A DNA stretch of 64,000 nt from Paractinoplanes rishiriensis (GCF_016862375.1 NZ_BOMV01000006.1:1-64000), one strand, 5' to 3'; shown: positions 1 through 8,520, counted from the stretch's first letter. Notes: generated by a model from the sequence alone, not told the origin. Program-made: numbers and translations.

Positions 1-75
1 CCCTCACTCTGCCGACCCTCACTCTGCCGACCCTCACTCTGCCGACCCTCACTCAGCGCGGCCCTCACTCTCCAC
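1..75. repeat. 15-bp tandem repeat upstream of rnhA
   Basis: The unit ccctcactctgccga occurs three times exactly (1-15, 16-30, 31-45). Two degenerate copies starting ccctcact follow at 46 and 62. The array touches the window edge, so its full length is unknown. It lies directly before the rnhA -10 box. Confidence 0.85.
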
Positions 76-82
76 CGGTCGG

Positions 83-88
83 TAGGGT
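83..88 (+). promoter_or_regulatory. -10 box of a probable leaderless rnhA promoter
   Basis: TAGGGT is followed by 6 nt and then the ATG at 95. Transcription would start at or next to the start codon. No Shine-Dalgarno sequence is visible, which fits a leaderless mRNA. Confidence 0.5.
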
Positions 89-94
89 GCACAC

Positions 95-547
95 ATGACG
101 GTGGTGGAGATCTACACCGACGGGGCGTGCATCCCGAACCCCGGCCCCGGCGGCTGGGGAGCCGTGCTGCGTTACGGCAGCAAGGAGAAGGACCTGTGCG
201 GCGGCACGGCCGAGGCCACCACCAACAATCGTATGGAGCTGATGGCACCGATCTGCGCTCTTGAGGCACTTACCCGGGCGCCGATGGTCGTCAAGCTCTA
301 CACCGACAGCATCTACGTGCGCGACGGCATCACGAAGTGGCTGCCCCGCTGGAAGGCGAACGGCTGGCTGACGTCCGCGAAACAGCCGGTCAAGAACGTC
401 GACCTGTGGCAGCGCCTGGACGCCGCGGTGAGCCGCCACGACGTGCAGTGGCACTGGGTGAAGGGCCACGCCGGCCACCCGGAGAACGAGCGCGCCGACC
501 GGTTGGCGGCACGCGGCCTCCAGGAAGCGCTAGGACAGCGCGTCTAG
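95..547 (+). CDS. rnhA: Ribonuclease HI
   Basis: This 150-residue protein matches single-domain RNase HI, which cuts the RNA strand of RNA-DNA hybrids in the cytoplasm (R-loops, Okazaki primers). The carboxylate set is visible: D9 in IYTDGAC, E48 in NNRMEL, D71 in YTDS and D135 in NERAD. H125 lies in the flexible KGHAGH loop. The basic handle region around 81-100 ([11 protein letters not shown]) is present, as in the E. coli type. Length is normal for the family. The ATG is chosen because a -10 box lies 6 nt upstream and the protein begins directly at the first strand. The 3' end overlaps the convergent MarR gene by 18 bp. Confidence 0.95.
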   Translation: MTVVEIYTDGACIPNPGPGGWGAVLRYGSKEKDLCGGTAEATTNNRMELMAPICALEALTRAPMVVKLYTDSIYVRDGITKWLPRWKANGWLTSAKQPVKNVDLWQRLDAAVSRHDVQWHWVKGHAGHPENERADRLAARGLQEALGQRV

Positions 548-952
548 CGCCCGCAGGAAAGCGGCCCGATCTTCAGTTGTCAGGTCGCCCAATAATTCCT
601 CCTCCCCCGCCCGGACATCGGCCTGCACCGCCAGCTGCAGGCGCCGCCCGTCGGATGTCAGCCCGAGCAGCCGAACCCTGCGATCCGCCGGATCCGGTTC
701 CCGCTCGATCAACCCGCGTTCCTGGAGGCCGTCCAGGATCGGGATGAGTCGCGTCTTGTCCGCACCGATGCTCGCCGCCAGCGCGGCCTGAGTGCGCATC
801 GGCCCGCCAGCCAGCCCACAGAGCACCGCGTATCCCCACATCGACACACCGTGCCGAGCCAGGATCGGCTGCTCCATGTCCAGCAGGCGACGCCCCAGGC
901 GCATCACCAGAACGCCCAGGTCGGCCCGTTCGTCTCCCTCGTACTCCGCCAC
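530..952 (-). CDS. MarR-family transcriptional regulator
   Basis: A 140-residue winged-helix regulator. The recognition helix region is about 52-80 ([20 protein letters not shown]). The wing carries the family motif DPADRR at 87-92, followed by a C-terminal dimerisation helix. MarR proteins bind palindromic sites as dimers and release on binding small phenolic or oxidant ligands. The start is GTG at 952, with GGAAG a few bases upstream. The gene is divergent from the TIGR03086 gene, with 62 bp between them, so it may repress itself and that neighbour. The ligand cannot be told from sequence. Confidence 0.85.
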   Translation of the reverse strand: MAEYEGDERADLGVLVMRLGRRLLDMEQPILARHGVSMWGYAVLCGLAGGPMRTQAALAASIGADKTRLIPILDGLQERGLIEREPDPADRRVRLLGLTSDGRRLQLAVQADVRAGEEELLGDLTTEDRAAFLRALDALS

Positions 953-978
953 GGGATCTTCCTACCCGTCGAATGCGG

Positions 979-1008
979 TTGACGAGATAGTAAGCTGGCG
1001 CGGATGAT
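979..1008 (+). promoter_or_regulatory. Putative promoter of the TIGR03086 gene
   Basis: TTGACG (979-984) and GATGAT (1003-1008) are 18 bp apart. The -10 element ends 6 nt before the ATG at 1015, so the transcript would be leaderless. The -10 match is weak (4 of 6). The site lies in the shared intergenic region with the marR gene. Confidence 0.35.
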
Positions 1009-1014
1009 AAGCGC

Positions 1015-1614
1015 ATGCCTACTAATCTCATCGCCGCCAACGCCGCCGCGGTTCGGGCCACCGTACCGCTCACCACCGACATTTCCCCGGCCGATCTGAC
1101 CCGCCCCACCCCTTGCGCCGGCTGGGACCTGCGCACCCTGCTGGCGCACATGACATCCGAACATCGCAGCTTTGCTGCGGCGGCTTCCGGCCAGGCGATT
1201 CCCGAGCGCTTTCCTGATCCCGTACGCGACTACGCCGCCGCCTGCGACCTGGTGCTCACGGCCTTCGCCGCCCCCGATGTACTAAATCGCGAGTTCACCC
1301 TCACGCAACTGGGCCCCCAGCCTTTCCCCGCCCGCCAGGCCATCACCTTCCACCTGGTCGACTACGTGATCCACGGCTGGGACCTGGCCCGCTCCCTGGA
1401 CGCCGCCTACATCCCCGACCCAGCCGCGATGGCAATCACCCTCTCCGTGGCCAGAGCCATCCCCACCGACGCGAACCGCGAGGCCCCCAACGCCCCCTTC
1501 GCCCCCGCACTCCCGGTCCCACCGGACGCCGACCCCCTAACCGAGGCACTCCTGCTGCTGGGCCGCAATCCCGCCTGGTCCGCAACGCCCCAGCCATCGA
1601 CCCCCACCACCTAG
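1015..1614 (+). CDS. TIGR03086-family (DinB/MDMPI-like) putative metal-binding protein
   Basis: A 199-residue protein with the pattern of the actinobacterial TIGR03086 family, related to mycothiol-dependent maleylpyruvate isomerase and DinB four-helix bundles. The N-terminal TPCAGWDLRTLLAHM (32-46) is typical. Candidate metal-ligand histidines are H45, H50, H113 and H120 (HLVDYVIHGWDLA). These folds hold a divalent metal and many use mycothiol, but the substrate here is unknown. It is divergent from a MarR gene that may control it. The C-terminal 40 residues are Pro/Ala-rich and probably loosely folded. Confidence 0.75.
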   Translation: MPTNLIAANAAAVRATVPLTTDISPADLTRPTPCAGWDLRTLLAHMTSEHRSFAAAASGQAIPERFPDPVRDYAAACDLVLTAFAAPDVLNREFTLTQLGPQPFPARQAITFHLVDYVIHGWDLARSLDAAYIPDPAAMAITLSVARAIPTDANREAPNAPFAPALPVPPDADPLTEALLLLGRNPAWSATPQPSTPTT

Positions 1615-1709
1615 ACAGCTTCCGGGGCGAAGTCCGCGCGGTCACGTCTCGCCCGGCGTACGGCACTCGCCCAGCCCTTTGGCAAACGTCCCCGCCGGCG
1701 CGTCCGCGA

Positions 1710-1848
1710 CGCGATGTTGTCGATCTGCTGTTCGGCGATGACCGCATGACCGCAGATCGCCAAGATCCGGCCCCGGCGGGCCCATCGGCGTCCGGTTAAA
1801 GAAGCAGTTGTCGGATATGTTCCCGGCGAGCTGCCGCATCACGGGATG
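1710..1848. repeat. Composite intergenic repeat, copy A
   Basis: Two elements fill much of the 302-bp gap (1615-1916) between the TIGR03086 and epoxide hydrolase genes. Bases 1752-1848 align with 45836-45931 with one gap and roughly three quarters identity; the shared core includes gtcggatatgtt and ccggttaa. Bases 1710-1770 resemble the two copies at 17128-17268 (shared ttgtcga...gaccgca.atc). Nothing else is recognised in the gap. Confidence 0.7.
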
Positions 1849-1916
1849 CGCGCCGCCCGGGCCTCGCCACCATGCGTACCCGCAAAACTGTCGGAGGGCG
1901 CTGTTAAGAAGAAGCC

Positions 1917-3053
1917 ATGGCCGATCCGATCCACCCGTTCCGGGTGACCATCAGCGCCGAGGCGGTTGCCGACCTGCGTGATCGGCTGCGCCGCACTCGA
2001 TGGCCCGAGGGCGCGACCGTGTCCGGCTGGCGGCAGGGCACGCCTCTGGCGTACGCGATCGATCTTTGCAGTTATTGGTCTTTGCAGTATGACTTTGCCG
2101 CCGCCGAGGCCCGCCTCAACCGGCATGCCCAGTTCCGGACCGAGATCGACGGTCTGCCGATCCACTTTGTCCATGTTCGGTCGCGGCGGCCCGGCGCGAT
2201 CCCGCTGCTGATGACCCACGGCTGGCCCGGCTCGGTGGTCGAGTTCGCCGAGGTCATCGCGCCGCTGACCGAGGGTGATCCGGCGTTCCACGTGGTCTGC
2301 CCGTCGCTGCCCGGATACGGCTTTTCCGGCAAACCGGTCGGCGAGGGCTGGACGGTGCACCGGGTGGCCGACGCCTGGGCCGAGCTGATGGCCCGGCTCG
2401 GCTACGCCCGGTTCATCGCGCAGGGCCACGACTGGGGCACGAGCGTCAGCACCGCCGTGGCCGCTCGTCACCCCGACCGCCTGCACGGCATTCACCTGAT
2501 GCCCCCGCTGGTCGCCGCCGATCCGGCCACGCTCGACGACCTCACCGAGGCTGAGCGTTCCGCCATAGCCGACCTGACCGCGGCCGCGTCCGGCGACGGC
2601 TATTCGGCCGTGCAGTCCACCCGCCCGCAGACCATCGGCTACGGCCTGGTCGACTCGCCCGCGGCACTGCTCACCTGGATCGTCGAGAAGTTCCACGCGT
2701 GGACCGACCACGACGGCACCCTGGAATCCGTCCTGACCCGCGACCGGCTGCTCGACAACCTGATGCTCTATTGGCTGCCCGCGACCGGTGCGTCCGCCGC
2801 CCGGCTGTACTGGGAAAGCTTCGCCGAGATCCAGGCCCTCTTCCGCACCGGCACCACCGACGTCATCAAGGCCCCTACGGCTTGTTCCATCTTCCCCCGT
2901 GAAAACCCCCGCCCGTCCCGCCGCTGGGCCGAACGCCGCTTTCCGAACATCCGCTACTGGAACGAGCCCGCCCGAGGAGGCCACTTCGCCGCCTTCGAAC
3001 AGCCCGACCTGTTCGTGTCCGAAATCCGCGCCGCCGCCGCGCACCTGACATGA
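1917..3053 (+). CDS. Epoxide hydrolase (EHN family, alpha/beta hydrolase)
   Basis: A 378-residue enzyme with the epoxide hydrolase N-terminal domain (about 5-110), as in microsomal-type hydrolases, followed by an alpha/beta-hydrolase core. It would open an epoxide ring with water to give a diol. Visible features are the oxyanion motif HGWPGS (101-106), the nucleophile D172 in GHDWG, and H356 in GGHFAAFE as catalytic base. No signal peptide or membrane anchor is seen, so it should be cytosolic. The ATG is preceded by a weak purine tract (aagaag). It appears to be a single-gene unit; the physiological epoxide is unknown. Confidence 0.88.
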   Translation: MADPIHPFRVTISAEAVADLRDRLRRTRWPEGATVSGWRQGTPLAYAIDLCSYWSLQYDFAAAEARLNRHAQFRTEIDGLPIHFVHVRSRRPGAIPLLMTHGWPGSVVEFAEVIAPLTEGDPAFHVVCPSLPGYGFSGKPVGEGWTVHRVADAWAELMARLGYARFIAQGHDWGTSVSTAVAARHPDRLHGIHLMPPLVAADPATLDDLTEAERSAIADLTAAASGDGYSAVQSTRPQTIGYGLVDSPAALLTWIVEKFHAWTDHDGTLESVLTRDRLLDNLMLYWLPATGASAARLYWESFAEIQALFRTGTTDVIKAPTACSIFPRENPRPSRRWAERRFPNIRYWNEPARGGHFAAFEQPDLFVSEIRAAAAHLT

Positions 3054-3086
3054 CCACCACACGGCCTCGCCCGTCCCGCCCGCGAC

Positions 3087-4037
3087 TCAGATCTTGGCGA
3101 TGACGGCCTTGGCCACCTTCTTGGCGTCCGCCAGGTTCGCGGCGTCGTCCGCGCCGCCGCGCGAATAGACGTCGATCTGCACCGAGCCGAACAGCACGTA
3201 CAGGTGTCCGGCCTGGAAGAACGCGTCCTCGCCGACCCCGTCCACCGGTTCCGCGTCGGCGATCTGGGCGTCGAAGTCGGCCTTGGTGGTGCGGGACAGG
3301 AACAGCGCGAGCTGCCCGCCGTCCTGCTGCCACTGGCAGTACCGGGTCGCTTCCCCGTCGTCGGCGCCGTCCCGGTCGACCTGCGTGACGTCCCGCCCGG
3401 TCAGGCGGGCCACGTCGGACTCGCTCAGCAGCGTGCACGGATCCGGAATGTCACCCGACTCCTTCACCGACCCGAACCCACTGACCGCCGACTCCTCCTT
3501 CGCCCCACCGGCCGCCCCGGTAGCCGTCGGCGTAGCGGCCGCAGCCCCGTTGCCGTCACCGCCCGCGCCCACCATCCCGCACCCACCGAGCGCAACCACC
3601 GCCACGCCGGCAACCACCAGGGCACGAGCGCCGCCGGCCAGCCGCCCGGCCCGCCCCCTGGCACCGGACCGGCGCGGGGCAGCCGCGTGTCCGGCCACTG
3701 CGGACGGGGCGGCCGGACGGTCGCACGCCCGGAGCGGAGCAGCGAGGATGCGGTCGCGCGCCGGGAGTGGGGCGATGTGGACACCGTCACCCGCCGCGAG
3801 CGGGGCGATGTGGACACCGACACGCGCCGGGAGCGGGGCGATGTGGACACCGACACGCGCCGCGAGCGGAGCGCGCTGGGCACTCACCGGCGGCGGGAGC
3901 AGAGCGTGCCGGGCACTCACCGGCGGCGGGAGCAGAGCGGCGACGGCGTGGTCGCGGGGCGGGGTGGCGTGAGGGTCGCGGGGGTGGGTGTGCGGAGTTG
4001 GGTGGGTGGTGGACGGGACGGACGGGTGTCGCTTCAT
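3087..4037 (-). CDS. DUF3558-like lipoprotein with repeat-bearing N-terminal extension
   Basis: The C-terminal part begins DPCTLL (199-204) and continues SESDVARLTG, the usual opening of DUF3558 lipoproteins. A hydrophobic stretch ending LGGC (C153) looks like a lipobox after an Arg-rich n-region. With the start at 4037 (ATG behind GGGGAG) the protein has 316 residues, and the lipobox lies about 150 residues in, which is abnormal. The extension consists of 11-residue repeats such as ARVGVHIAPLP. Either translation starts nearer the lipobox (for example GTG at 3698, no good ribosome site) or this is a long cytoplasmic tail before the membrane segment. Function is unknown. Confidence 0.6.
   Translation of the reverse strand: MKRHPSVPSTTHPTPHTHPRDPHATPPRDHAVAALLPPPVSARHALLPPPVSAQRAPLAARVGVHIAPLPARVGVHIAPLAAGDGVHIAPLPARDRILAAPLRACDRPAAPSAVAGHAAAPRRSGARGRAGRLAGGARALVVAGVAVVALGGCGMVGAGGDGNGAAAATPTATGAAGGAKEESAVSGFGSVKESGDIPDPCTLLSESDVARLTGRDVTQVDRDGADDGEATRYCQWQQDGGQLALFLSRTTKADFDAQIADAEPVDGVGEDAFFQAGHLYVLFGSVQIDVYSRGGADDAANLADAKKVAKAVIAKI
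3762..3941. repeat. 33-bp tandem repeat inside the DUF3558-like gene
   Basis: Units start at 3762, 3795, 3828, 3861, 3894 and (partial) 3927. The first three are close copies carrying gcgatgtggacacc; the next two share gggcactcaccggcgg. The period of 33 bp keeps the reading frame and gives 11-residue repeats on the minus strand. A more degenerate unit precedes 3762. Confidence 0.9.
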
Positions 4038-4151
4038 CTGCTCCCCTGGATTGCGACCGTTATGTCTGATCAGGGTCGCGGGTGGGTGGGAGCTCGCCAA
4101 CAGGTGCGGGCGGGAAGTGACACGGATGCGGGAGAAGTTCAGCCTTTCCGG

Positions 4152-4499
4152 CTACGCCAGGCGGGGGAGGTGGGCGGCCCAGACCTTCTTGGGGACGACC
4201 ATGCGCCAGGCCTCGAGGACCAGCTCGGTCATTTGTGGCTCGTCGAGTGCGGTCAGCCAGGCCTGCACCCAGTTGAACCTCAGCTCGGACTCGCGCGGGA
4301 GGTGGAAGGTGCGTGGGCCGGTGGCGATCAGGGCGTCACGTTCCTCCTTGGGGAAGGCGAAACCCATGACCGTCTCGTCGCGGGAGAAGGCCAGGTAGAC
4401 GATCTGGCCGACCCGGAATTTCACCCGGTCGTGGATCAGGTGTTCCTCGCTGCGGGGCAGGTCTCGGCAGACCCGGCGGACGTCGTCGACGGTGACCAT
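4152..4499 (-). CDS. MmcQ/YjbR-family protein
   Basis: A 115-residue protein of the MmcQ/YjbR family (double-wing fold, sometimes called DNA-binding). It has the typical order: an N-terminal helix with VRRVCRDLP, central strands FRVGQIVYLAFSRD, then FPKEERDALIA and a C-terminal helix LVLEAWRMVVPKKV. Full length for the family. The ATG is preceded by TACGGT with 6 nt between, indicating a leaderless message, so it is probably transcribed separately from the gene 32 nt upstream. The cellular role is not established. Confidence 0.8.
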   Translation of the reverse strand: MVTVDDVRRVCRDLPRSEEHLIHDRVKFRVGQIVYLAFSRDETVMGFAFPKEERDALIATGPRTFHLPRESELRFNWVQAWLTALDEPQMTELVLEAWRMVVPKKVWAAHLPRLA

Positions 4500-4505
4500 G
4501 CCGAG

Positions 4506-4511
4506 ACCGTA
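4506..4511 (-). promoter_or_regulatory. -10 box of a probable leaderless yjbR-like gene
   Basis: On the minus strand TACGGT is followed by 6 nt (ctcggc) and the ATG at 4499. Confidence 0.5.
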
Positions 4512-4531
4512 GCCCGGGGGTATGACAGAAA

Positions 4532-5716
4532 TCAGTGCCTGCGGGGCTTGGGAACCGACGGTGCCGACGGTGCCGACGCTGCCGGTGCTGCCGGTGCCGA
4601 CGCCGACGGTGCTGCCGGTGCCGACGCCGACGGTGCTGCCGGTGCCGACGCTGACGGTGCTGCCGGTGCCGACGCTGACGGTGCTGACAGGCGCGTGGTC
4701 GGCTCATCGGGCAGTGTGGAGTCCGGCACCCTGGCTCGGAAGATCCGGTCCGGCGGCAGGCGGTACGTCGTGGCCTGCACCAACTCGTCCGGCACGGTGT
4801 GCCGGCCCGACGAGGCTTCCGGTGCGGCCGTGGGCTCGGCATCGGCGGGCGGCACTCCCGGGCTGGAGGCAGGACCGCGGCCGGCGCGCGGCCTGCCACC
4901 CCGGGACGGCACCGCCGGATCGAGATCGGCGAGCGACTGCGGGACACCCGCGGAGTAATGGAGCGCTGTGCGGACCGGTGTCGGTGCGTGGCCGCTCGGA
5001 TCGGTGGGGGCGTCGCCCAGCCGGACCGGTGTCGGTGCCGGACCGGTGGGCGCTGTGGGCCCTGCGGGGACGTTGCCCAGGCGGCGCGGTGCCGGTGCGT
5101 GACCGGTCGGCTCGGTGGGGGCGTCGGCCAGCAGGCGCGGGTCGGGGAAGGGCTGGTAGACCACGCCGCCCACCGCCGCTGCCTCGGCCACCACCCGCGG
5201 TGGCGGCGGGGGCGGGGCGGGGAAGCCCAGCGACTCCGGGCCGTTCGGCTCCGGGACCGGCTTGGGGTTCGTGCCGGGTACGGCGGCGCGGCGGAGCAGG
5301 CCCGGGTAGCCCGGTACCGGGTGGGGGGTTGAGCCCTCGCCCGGCATTGCCGTGCCGGACACCACCCCGTCCGGGCTACCCGGTGCCGCCGCGCCGCTCG
5401 CCGGCCCCGGTGGGGTGGCGGGCGCAGCGGGATCCCCCGCTGGTTCGGGGCCGGGCCTTGTTGCCGAGTCGCCCGGACGGCCCGAACCGGTGGGCAGCGC
5501 GGGGACCGACGCCCGGACCGCGCGGCGTGGCGCGATGACCCGGGCCGCCAGGCTGAACACGCTGCGAGTGGCCGTGTCGTAACCGTCGCGGTAGGCCTCC
5601 TCGCGGTCCCGCTCCATCTGGTAGCGCTGGTGCAGGCGCCCGGCCGCGTATGCGGAGCAGGCCACGAACACGGCTAGCAGGGTGACGAGCAGGGCGGAGT
5701 TGCCGGGCGCGGTCAT
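4532..5716 (-). CDS. Hypothetical membrane-anchored Pro/Ala-rich protein
   Basis: No known domain is recognised in this 394-residue protein. It starts with one hydrophobic segment (about 8-26, LLVTLLAVFVACSAYAAG). A short charged stretch (RYQMERDREEAYRDGYDTATRSVFSLAARV, split here as about 30-60) looks like a helix or coiled coil. The rest is low-complexity Pro/Ala/Thr sequence. Repeated segments occur around PTGPAPTPVRLGDAP and, at the C-terminus, as APSASAPA units. The topology would place the disordered tail on either side of the membrane; there is no cleavage motif. Such a protein could span the cell-wall layer or act as a flexible scaffold, but this is conjecture. Confidence 0.6.
   Translation of the reverse strand: MTAPGNSALLVTLLAVFVACSAYAAGRLHQRYQMERDREEAYRDGYDTATRSVFSLAARVIAPRRAVRASVPALPTGSGRPGDSATRPGPEPAGDPAAPATPPGPASGAAAPGSPDGVVSGTAMPGEGSTPHPVPGYPGLLRRAAVPGTNPKPVPEPNGPESLGFPAPPPPPPRVVAEAAAVGGVVYQPFPDPRLLADAPTEPTGHAPAPRRLGNVPAGPTAPTGPAPTPVRLGDAPTDPSGHAPTPVRTALHYSAGVPQSLADLDPAVPSRGGRPRAGRGPASSPGVPPADAEPTAAPEASSGRHTVPDELVQATTYRLPPDRIFRARVPDSTLPDEPTTRLSAPSASAPAAPSASAPAAPSASAPAAPSASAPAAPAASAPSAPSVPKPRRH
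4585..4680. repeat. 24-bp tandem repeat in the Pro/Ala-rich protein gene
   Basis: Four 24-bp units start at 4585, 4609, 4633 and 4657, each beginning gtgctgccggtgccgacg. They encode the 8-residue APSASAPA-type repeat near the C-terminus. The last two units differ from the first two by one base. A partial copy begins at 4681. Confidence 0.9.
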
Positions 5717-5793
5717 GCCTTAAGATTCTCACCAGTGGATAGACCGGCAGCTATGGCCCGTTTGACGTACCCCGATCGTATGAGCTGGGGCGA

Positions 5794-8508
5794 TCAGCGC
5801 TGTGTGGCAACCCACGCGGCGATCTGCGCGCGCCGGGACACGCCGAGTTTGGTGCGGATGTGTTCGACGTGGGCGGCTGCCGTCTTGGGTGCGATGGTGA
5901 GCTCCGCGGCTATCTGACGGTTGGTCAGGCCGTACGCCACCAGCCGGGCCACCTGGATTTCCCGGGCGGACAGAGTTGACCGTGCCGCGGGAACGTCCAG
6001 ATACGTGGGACAGGCCGCACCGACCGCCGCATACGCCCGTTGCGCGGCGGCCGGATCACCGAGTTCCATCAGCGCCGCCGTCCCCTCCCAGAACCGCCGC
6101 CGCTGAGCCCAGAACGCGGCGGCCGACGACAGAGACTCGCGCGCCTTCCCGGTCCGGCCCTCGTGCCGCTCGATCAGGCCGCGGCCGTGCGGCACCGCGC
6201 CCAGCGTCCCGGGTATCCCCCGCTCGGTGAGCAGCGCGGCGGTCCGGCCCAGCCACTGCCGGGCCGCGTCCGGTCCGGCCGAGGCCAGGTATGCGCGGAC
6301 GCCTGTCACCACGTACGGGAAAAGATATGCAGCATCCCGGACCCGCGCCGACGCGGCGAAACCCTCCTCGCAGCGGGCGATCGCCGTGGCCACGTCGCCG
6401 CCGAGGAGCGCCACCTCGGCCAGTCCCCACCAGGCCGGCGAGACCCGCTGGAGTTCGCGCATGCCGGCACCCAGCGACGCCGCCTCGGACAGGTGCTCGA
6501 CCGCCGTGGCCAGCTGACCGCGGCCCATCGCCAGATAGCCGAGGACGTGCAGCGCCGTGATCCGGGTGGTGATCCCGCCGCCCTCGGCCAGCGCCTGCGC
6601 GGCCGCCACCGACGCGGTGTCCCAGTCGCCGATCGCCCAGCGCACGTGGGCCAGGTGCGCCACCAGGTAGTGCCGGTCGTTGACCTGCTCGACCCGCTCG
6701 GCGTAGGCGATGCCCTCGGACAGCCAGCGCAGGGCGCGGTCGTATTCCACCAGCACCGACGCCGACGAGCCGAGCATCCGGTAGCCGCGCGCCGCCTGCC
6801 CCTCGAACCGCCACCCGGTCGCCCGCGCGATCGAGTCCTCGAGCAGCTCGTAGCCCTCGTCGAGACGGCCCGCGAACAGGAACACCGAGCCGAGCGTGGC
6901 GTCCAGGTTGCAGCGCATCGCCCGGTCGCAGTCCTCGACCGCGATCGACCGGGCCAGCTCGCCGTCCTCGACCGCTTCACCCAAACGACGATCAAGCATG
7001 TACGCCGCGGCCAGCGCCGCGTGGATGCCGGCGCGCACCTCCTGGGCCGGATCGTCGGAGCGGAACGCGATCAGCGGCAGCGCACCACGCAGCATGGCCG
7101 TGCGCTCGTCCAGGTCGGCTCCGAGCAGATGGCGTACGGCGACCCAGTCCGGCACCAGCTCGGCGGCGCCCAGCGGATCGTCCAGTTCGAGCCGCAGCCG
7201 GTACGCCTCGGCGAAGCATTCGGCCGCCGCCTCGTTCTCGTCCACCGTGGCCAGTTCCCGGGCCAGCGCCGTGCACAGCTCCACCCGTTCCACCGCCGGC
7301 AACTCCACCGGCATGGTCCGCCGCGCCCGCCGGTACAGCTCGGCCGCCTCCCGGTGCGCCGACATCGCCGCCGCCTCGCCGGCCGCCGACCGCGCGTGCG
7401 CGAACGCCAGTCCGGGCCGGGCGGCCCGCTCGTACTGGTCGCTCACGAACGCCGCCGGGAACCCGGCCGCGGCCGCCGCCGCGGCGGCCCGGGCGTGCAG
7501 CTCACGTCGCCGGTGCGGGGCCAGGTCGGCGTAGAGCGCGTCCCGGATCAGCGCGTGCCGGAAGTCGTACGTGTCCTGCTGGGGTTGCACGAAGAACCGC
7601 TCGGCCAGCTCGCGCAGCCCGTCGTCGACCGCGCCTTTGTCGTCCCCGGTGATCGCGGTGAGCAGGTCGAGGTCGAACGAGCGGCCCAGCACCGACGCCA
7701 CCCCGGCCAGGCCGCGGGCACCGTCGGTGAGCTGCTCGGCCCGGGCCAGCACCGCGTCGGCCAGCGTGTCCGGCACCCGGTCCCGGGCAGCCAGGAACTC
7801 CTCGACGTGCAGCGGAATGCCGTCGCTGCGGGCGAACACCGCGCCGGTCACCGTGCCCGGCAGCGTGCCGCCGGCGATCGCGGCCGCCATCGCCGCGGTG
7901 TCGTCGAGGCTGAGCCGGGTCAGCCGCACCTCCTCGGCCTGCCGCTGGGTGAGCAGCCGGGTGCGCCACTGCCGCATCGGCACCCGCGGGTAGAGCTCGT
8001 CACTGCGGTACGTGCCGACCAGCAGCAGGGGCAGTTCCGGCGCCCGGCGGCCGAGCCGGCCCAGCACCTCGATGGTCAGGTCGTCGGCCCAGTGCAGATC
8101 CTCGAGGGCGACCAGCAACGGTTTTGCCACCGCCGCCGCGACCAGGTCGGTGAGGCCGGTGACCAGGAACCGGCGCGGCTCGTCGGCGGAGGAGCGCAGC
8201 CGGGCCGCCATCCGGGCACCCGCCTCGGCGGTGGGCGGCTGCCGGCACATCGCGGCGGCCAGGTCGGCGAGCAGGCCCGCGGGCACCTCGGCGTCGCCGG
8301 GAGCGGCACCGGCCGTGACCACCGTGAACGCGTCGGCACGGGCCCGCCGGACGATCTCGGCGAGCAGCCGGGTCTTCCCGATGCCCGCCTCGCCGGCCAG
8401 GAACAGCAACTCGCCCCGCCCGGCGGCGGCCGCGGTCAGCCGGCGCGCTGCCAGCGCGACGAGATCCGCCCGGCCGATCAGCACCGGGCTGCTGTGGGCC
8501 GTCTCCAC
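5794..8508 (-). CDS. LAL-type (LuxR family) regulator with AAA/NACHT-like ATPase domain
   Basis: A 904-residue large ATP-binding LuxR regulator. The N-terminus has a Walker A motif GEAGIGKT (39-46) and a Walker B-like LLVALEDLHWADD near 130-142. A long helical TPR-like middle follows. A C-terminal LuxR helix-turn-helix occupies about the last 60 residues (LSAREIQVARLVAYGLTNRQIA). LAL proteins often activate secondary-metabolite or sugar genes. The target is not evident; the divergent DUF4242 gene is the nearest candidate. The start is GTG at 8508 with TAAAGT 6 nt upstream, so the message looks leaderless. Confidence 0.88.
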   Translation of the reverse strand: METAHSSPVLIGRADLVALAARRLTAAAAGRGELLFLAGEAGIGKTRLLAEIVRRARADAFTVVTAGAAPGDAEVPAGLLADLAAAMCRQPPTAEAGARMAARLRSSADEPRRFLVTGLTDLVAAAVAKPLLVALEDLHWADDLTIEVLGRLGRRAPELPLLLVGTYRSDELYPRVPMRQWRTRLLTQRQAEEVRLTRLSLDDTAAMAAAIAGGTLPGTVTGAVFARSDGIPLHVEEFLAARDRVPDTLADAVLARAEQLTDGARGLAGVASVLGRSFDLDLLTAITGDDKGAVDDGLRELAERFFVQPQQDTYDFRHALIRDALYADLAPHRRRELHARAAAAAAAAGFPAAFVSDQYERAARPGLAFAHARSAAGEAAAMSAHREAAELYRRARRTMPVELPAVERVELCTALARELATVDENEAAAECFAEAYRLRLELDDPLGAAELVPDWVAVRHLLGADLDERTAMLRGALPLIAFRSDDPAQEVRAGIHAALAAAYMLDRRLGEAVEDGELARSIAVEDCDRAMRCNLDATLGSVFLFAGRLDEGYELLEDSIARATGWRFEGQAARGYRMLGSSASVLVEYDRALRWLSEGIAYAERVEQVNDRHYLVAHLAHVRWAIGDWDTASVAAAQALAEGGGITTRITALHVLGYLAMGRGQLATAVEHLSEAASLGAGMRELQRVSPAWWGLAEVALLGGDVATAIARCEEGFAASARVRDAAYLFPYVVTGVRAYLASAGPDAARQWLGRTAALLTERGIPGTLGAVPHGRGLIERHEGRTGKARESLSSAAAFWAQRRRFWEGTAALMELGDPAAAQRAYAAVGAACPTYLDVPAARSTLSAREIQVARLVAYGLTNRQIAAELTIAPKTAAAHVEHIRTKLGVSRRAQIAAWVATQR

Positions 8509-8514
8509 GCAGCG

Positions 8515-8520
8515 ACTTTA
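8515..8520 (-). promoter_or_regulatory. -10 box of the probable leaderless LAL regulator gene
   Basis: On the minus strand TAAAGT is followed by 6 nt and the GTG at 8508. Confidence 0.5.

Noticed and set aside
1642..1842. 66-codon minus-strand frame in the repeat copy A as a functional gene
   Set aside because: Copy B has an in-frame stop and neither has a start signal; kept only as a hint of coding ancestry.
3762..3941. CRISPR-like repeat
   Set aside because: Thirty-three-bp units abut with no spacers and keep the reading frame.
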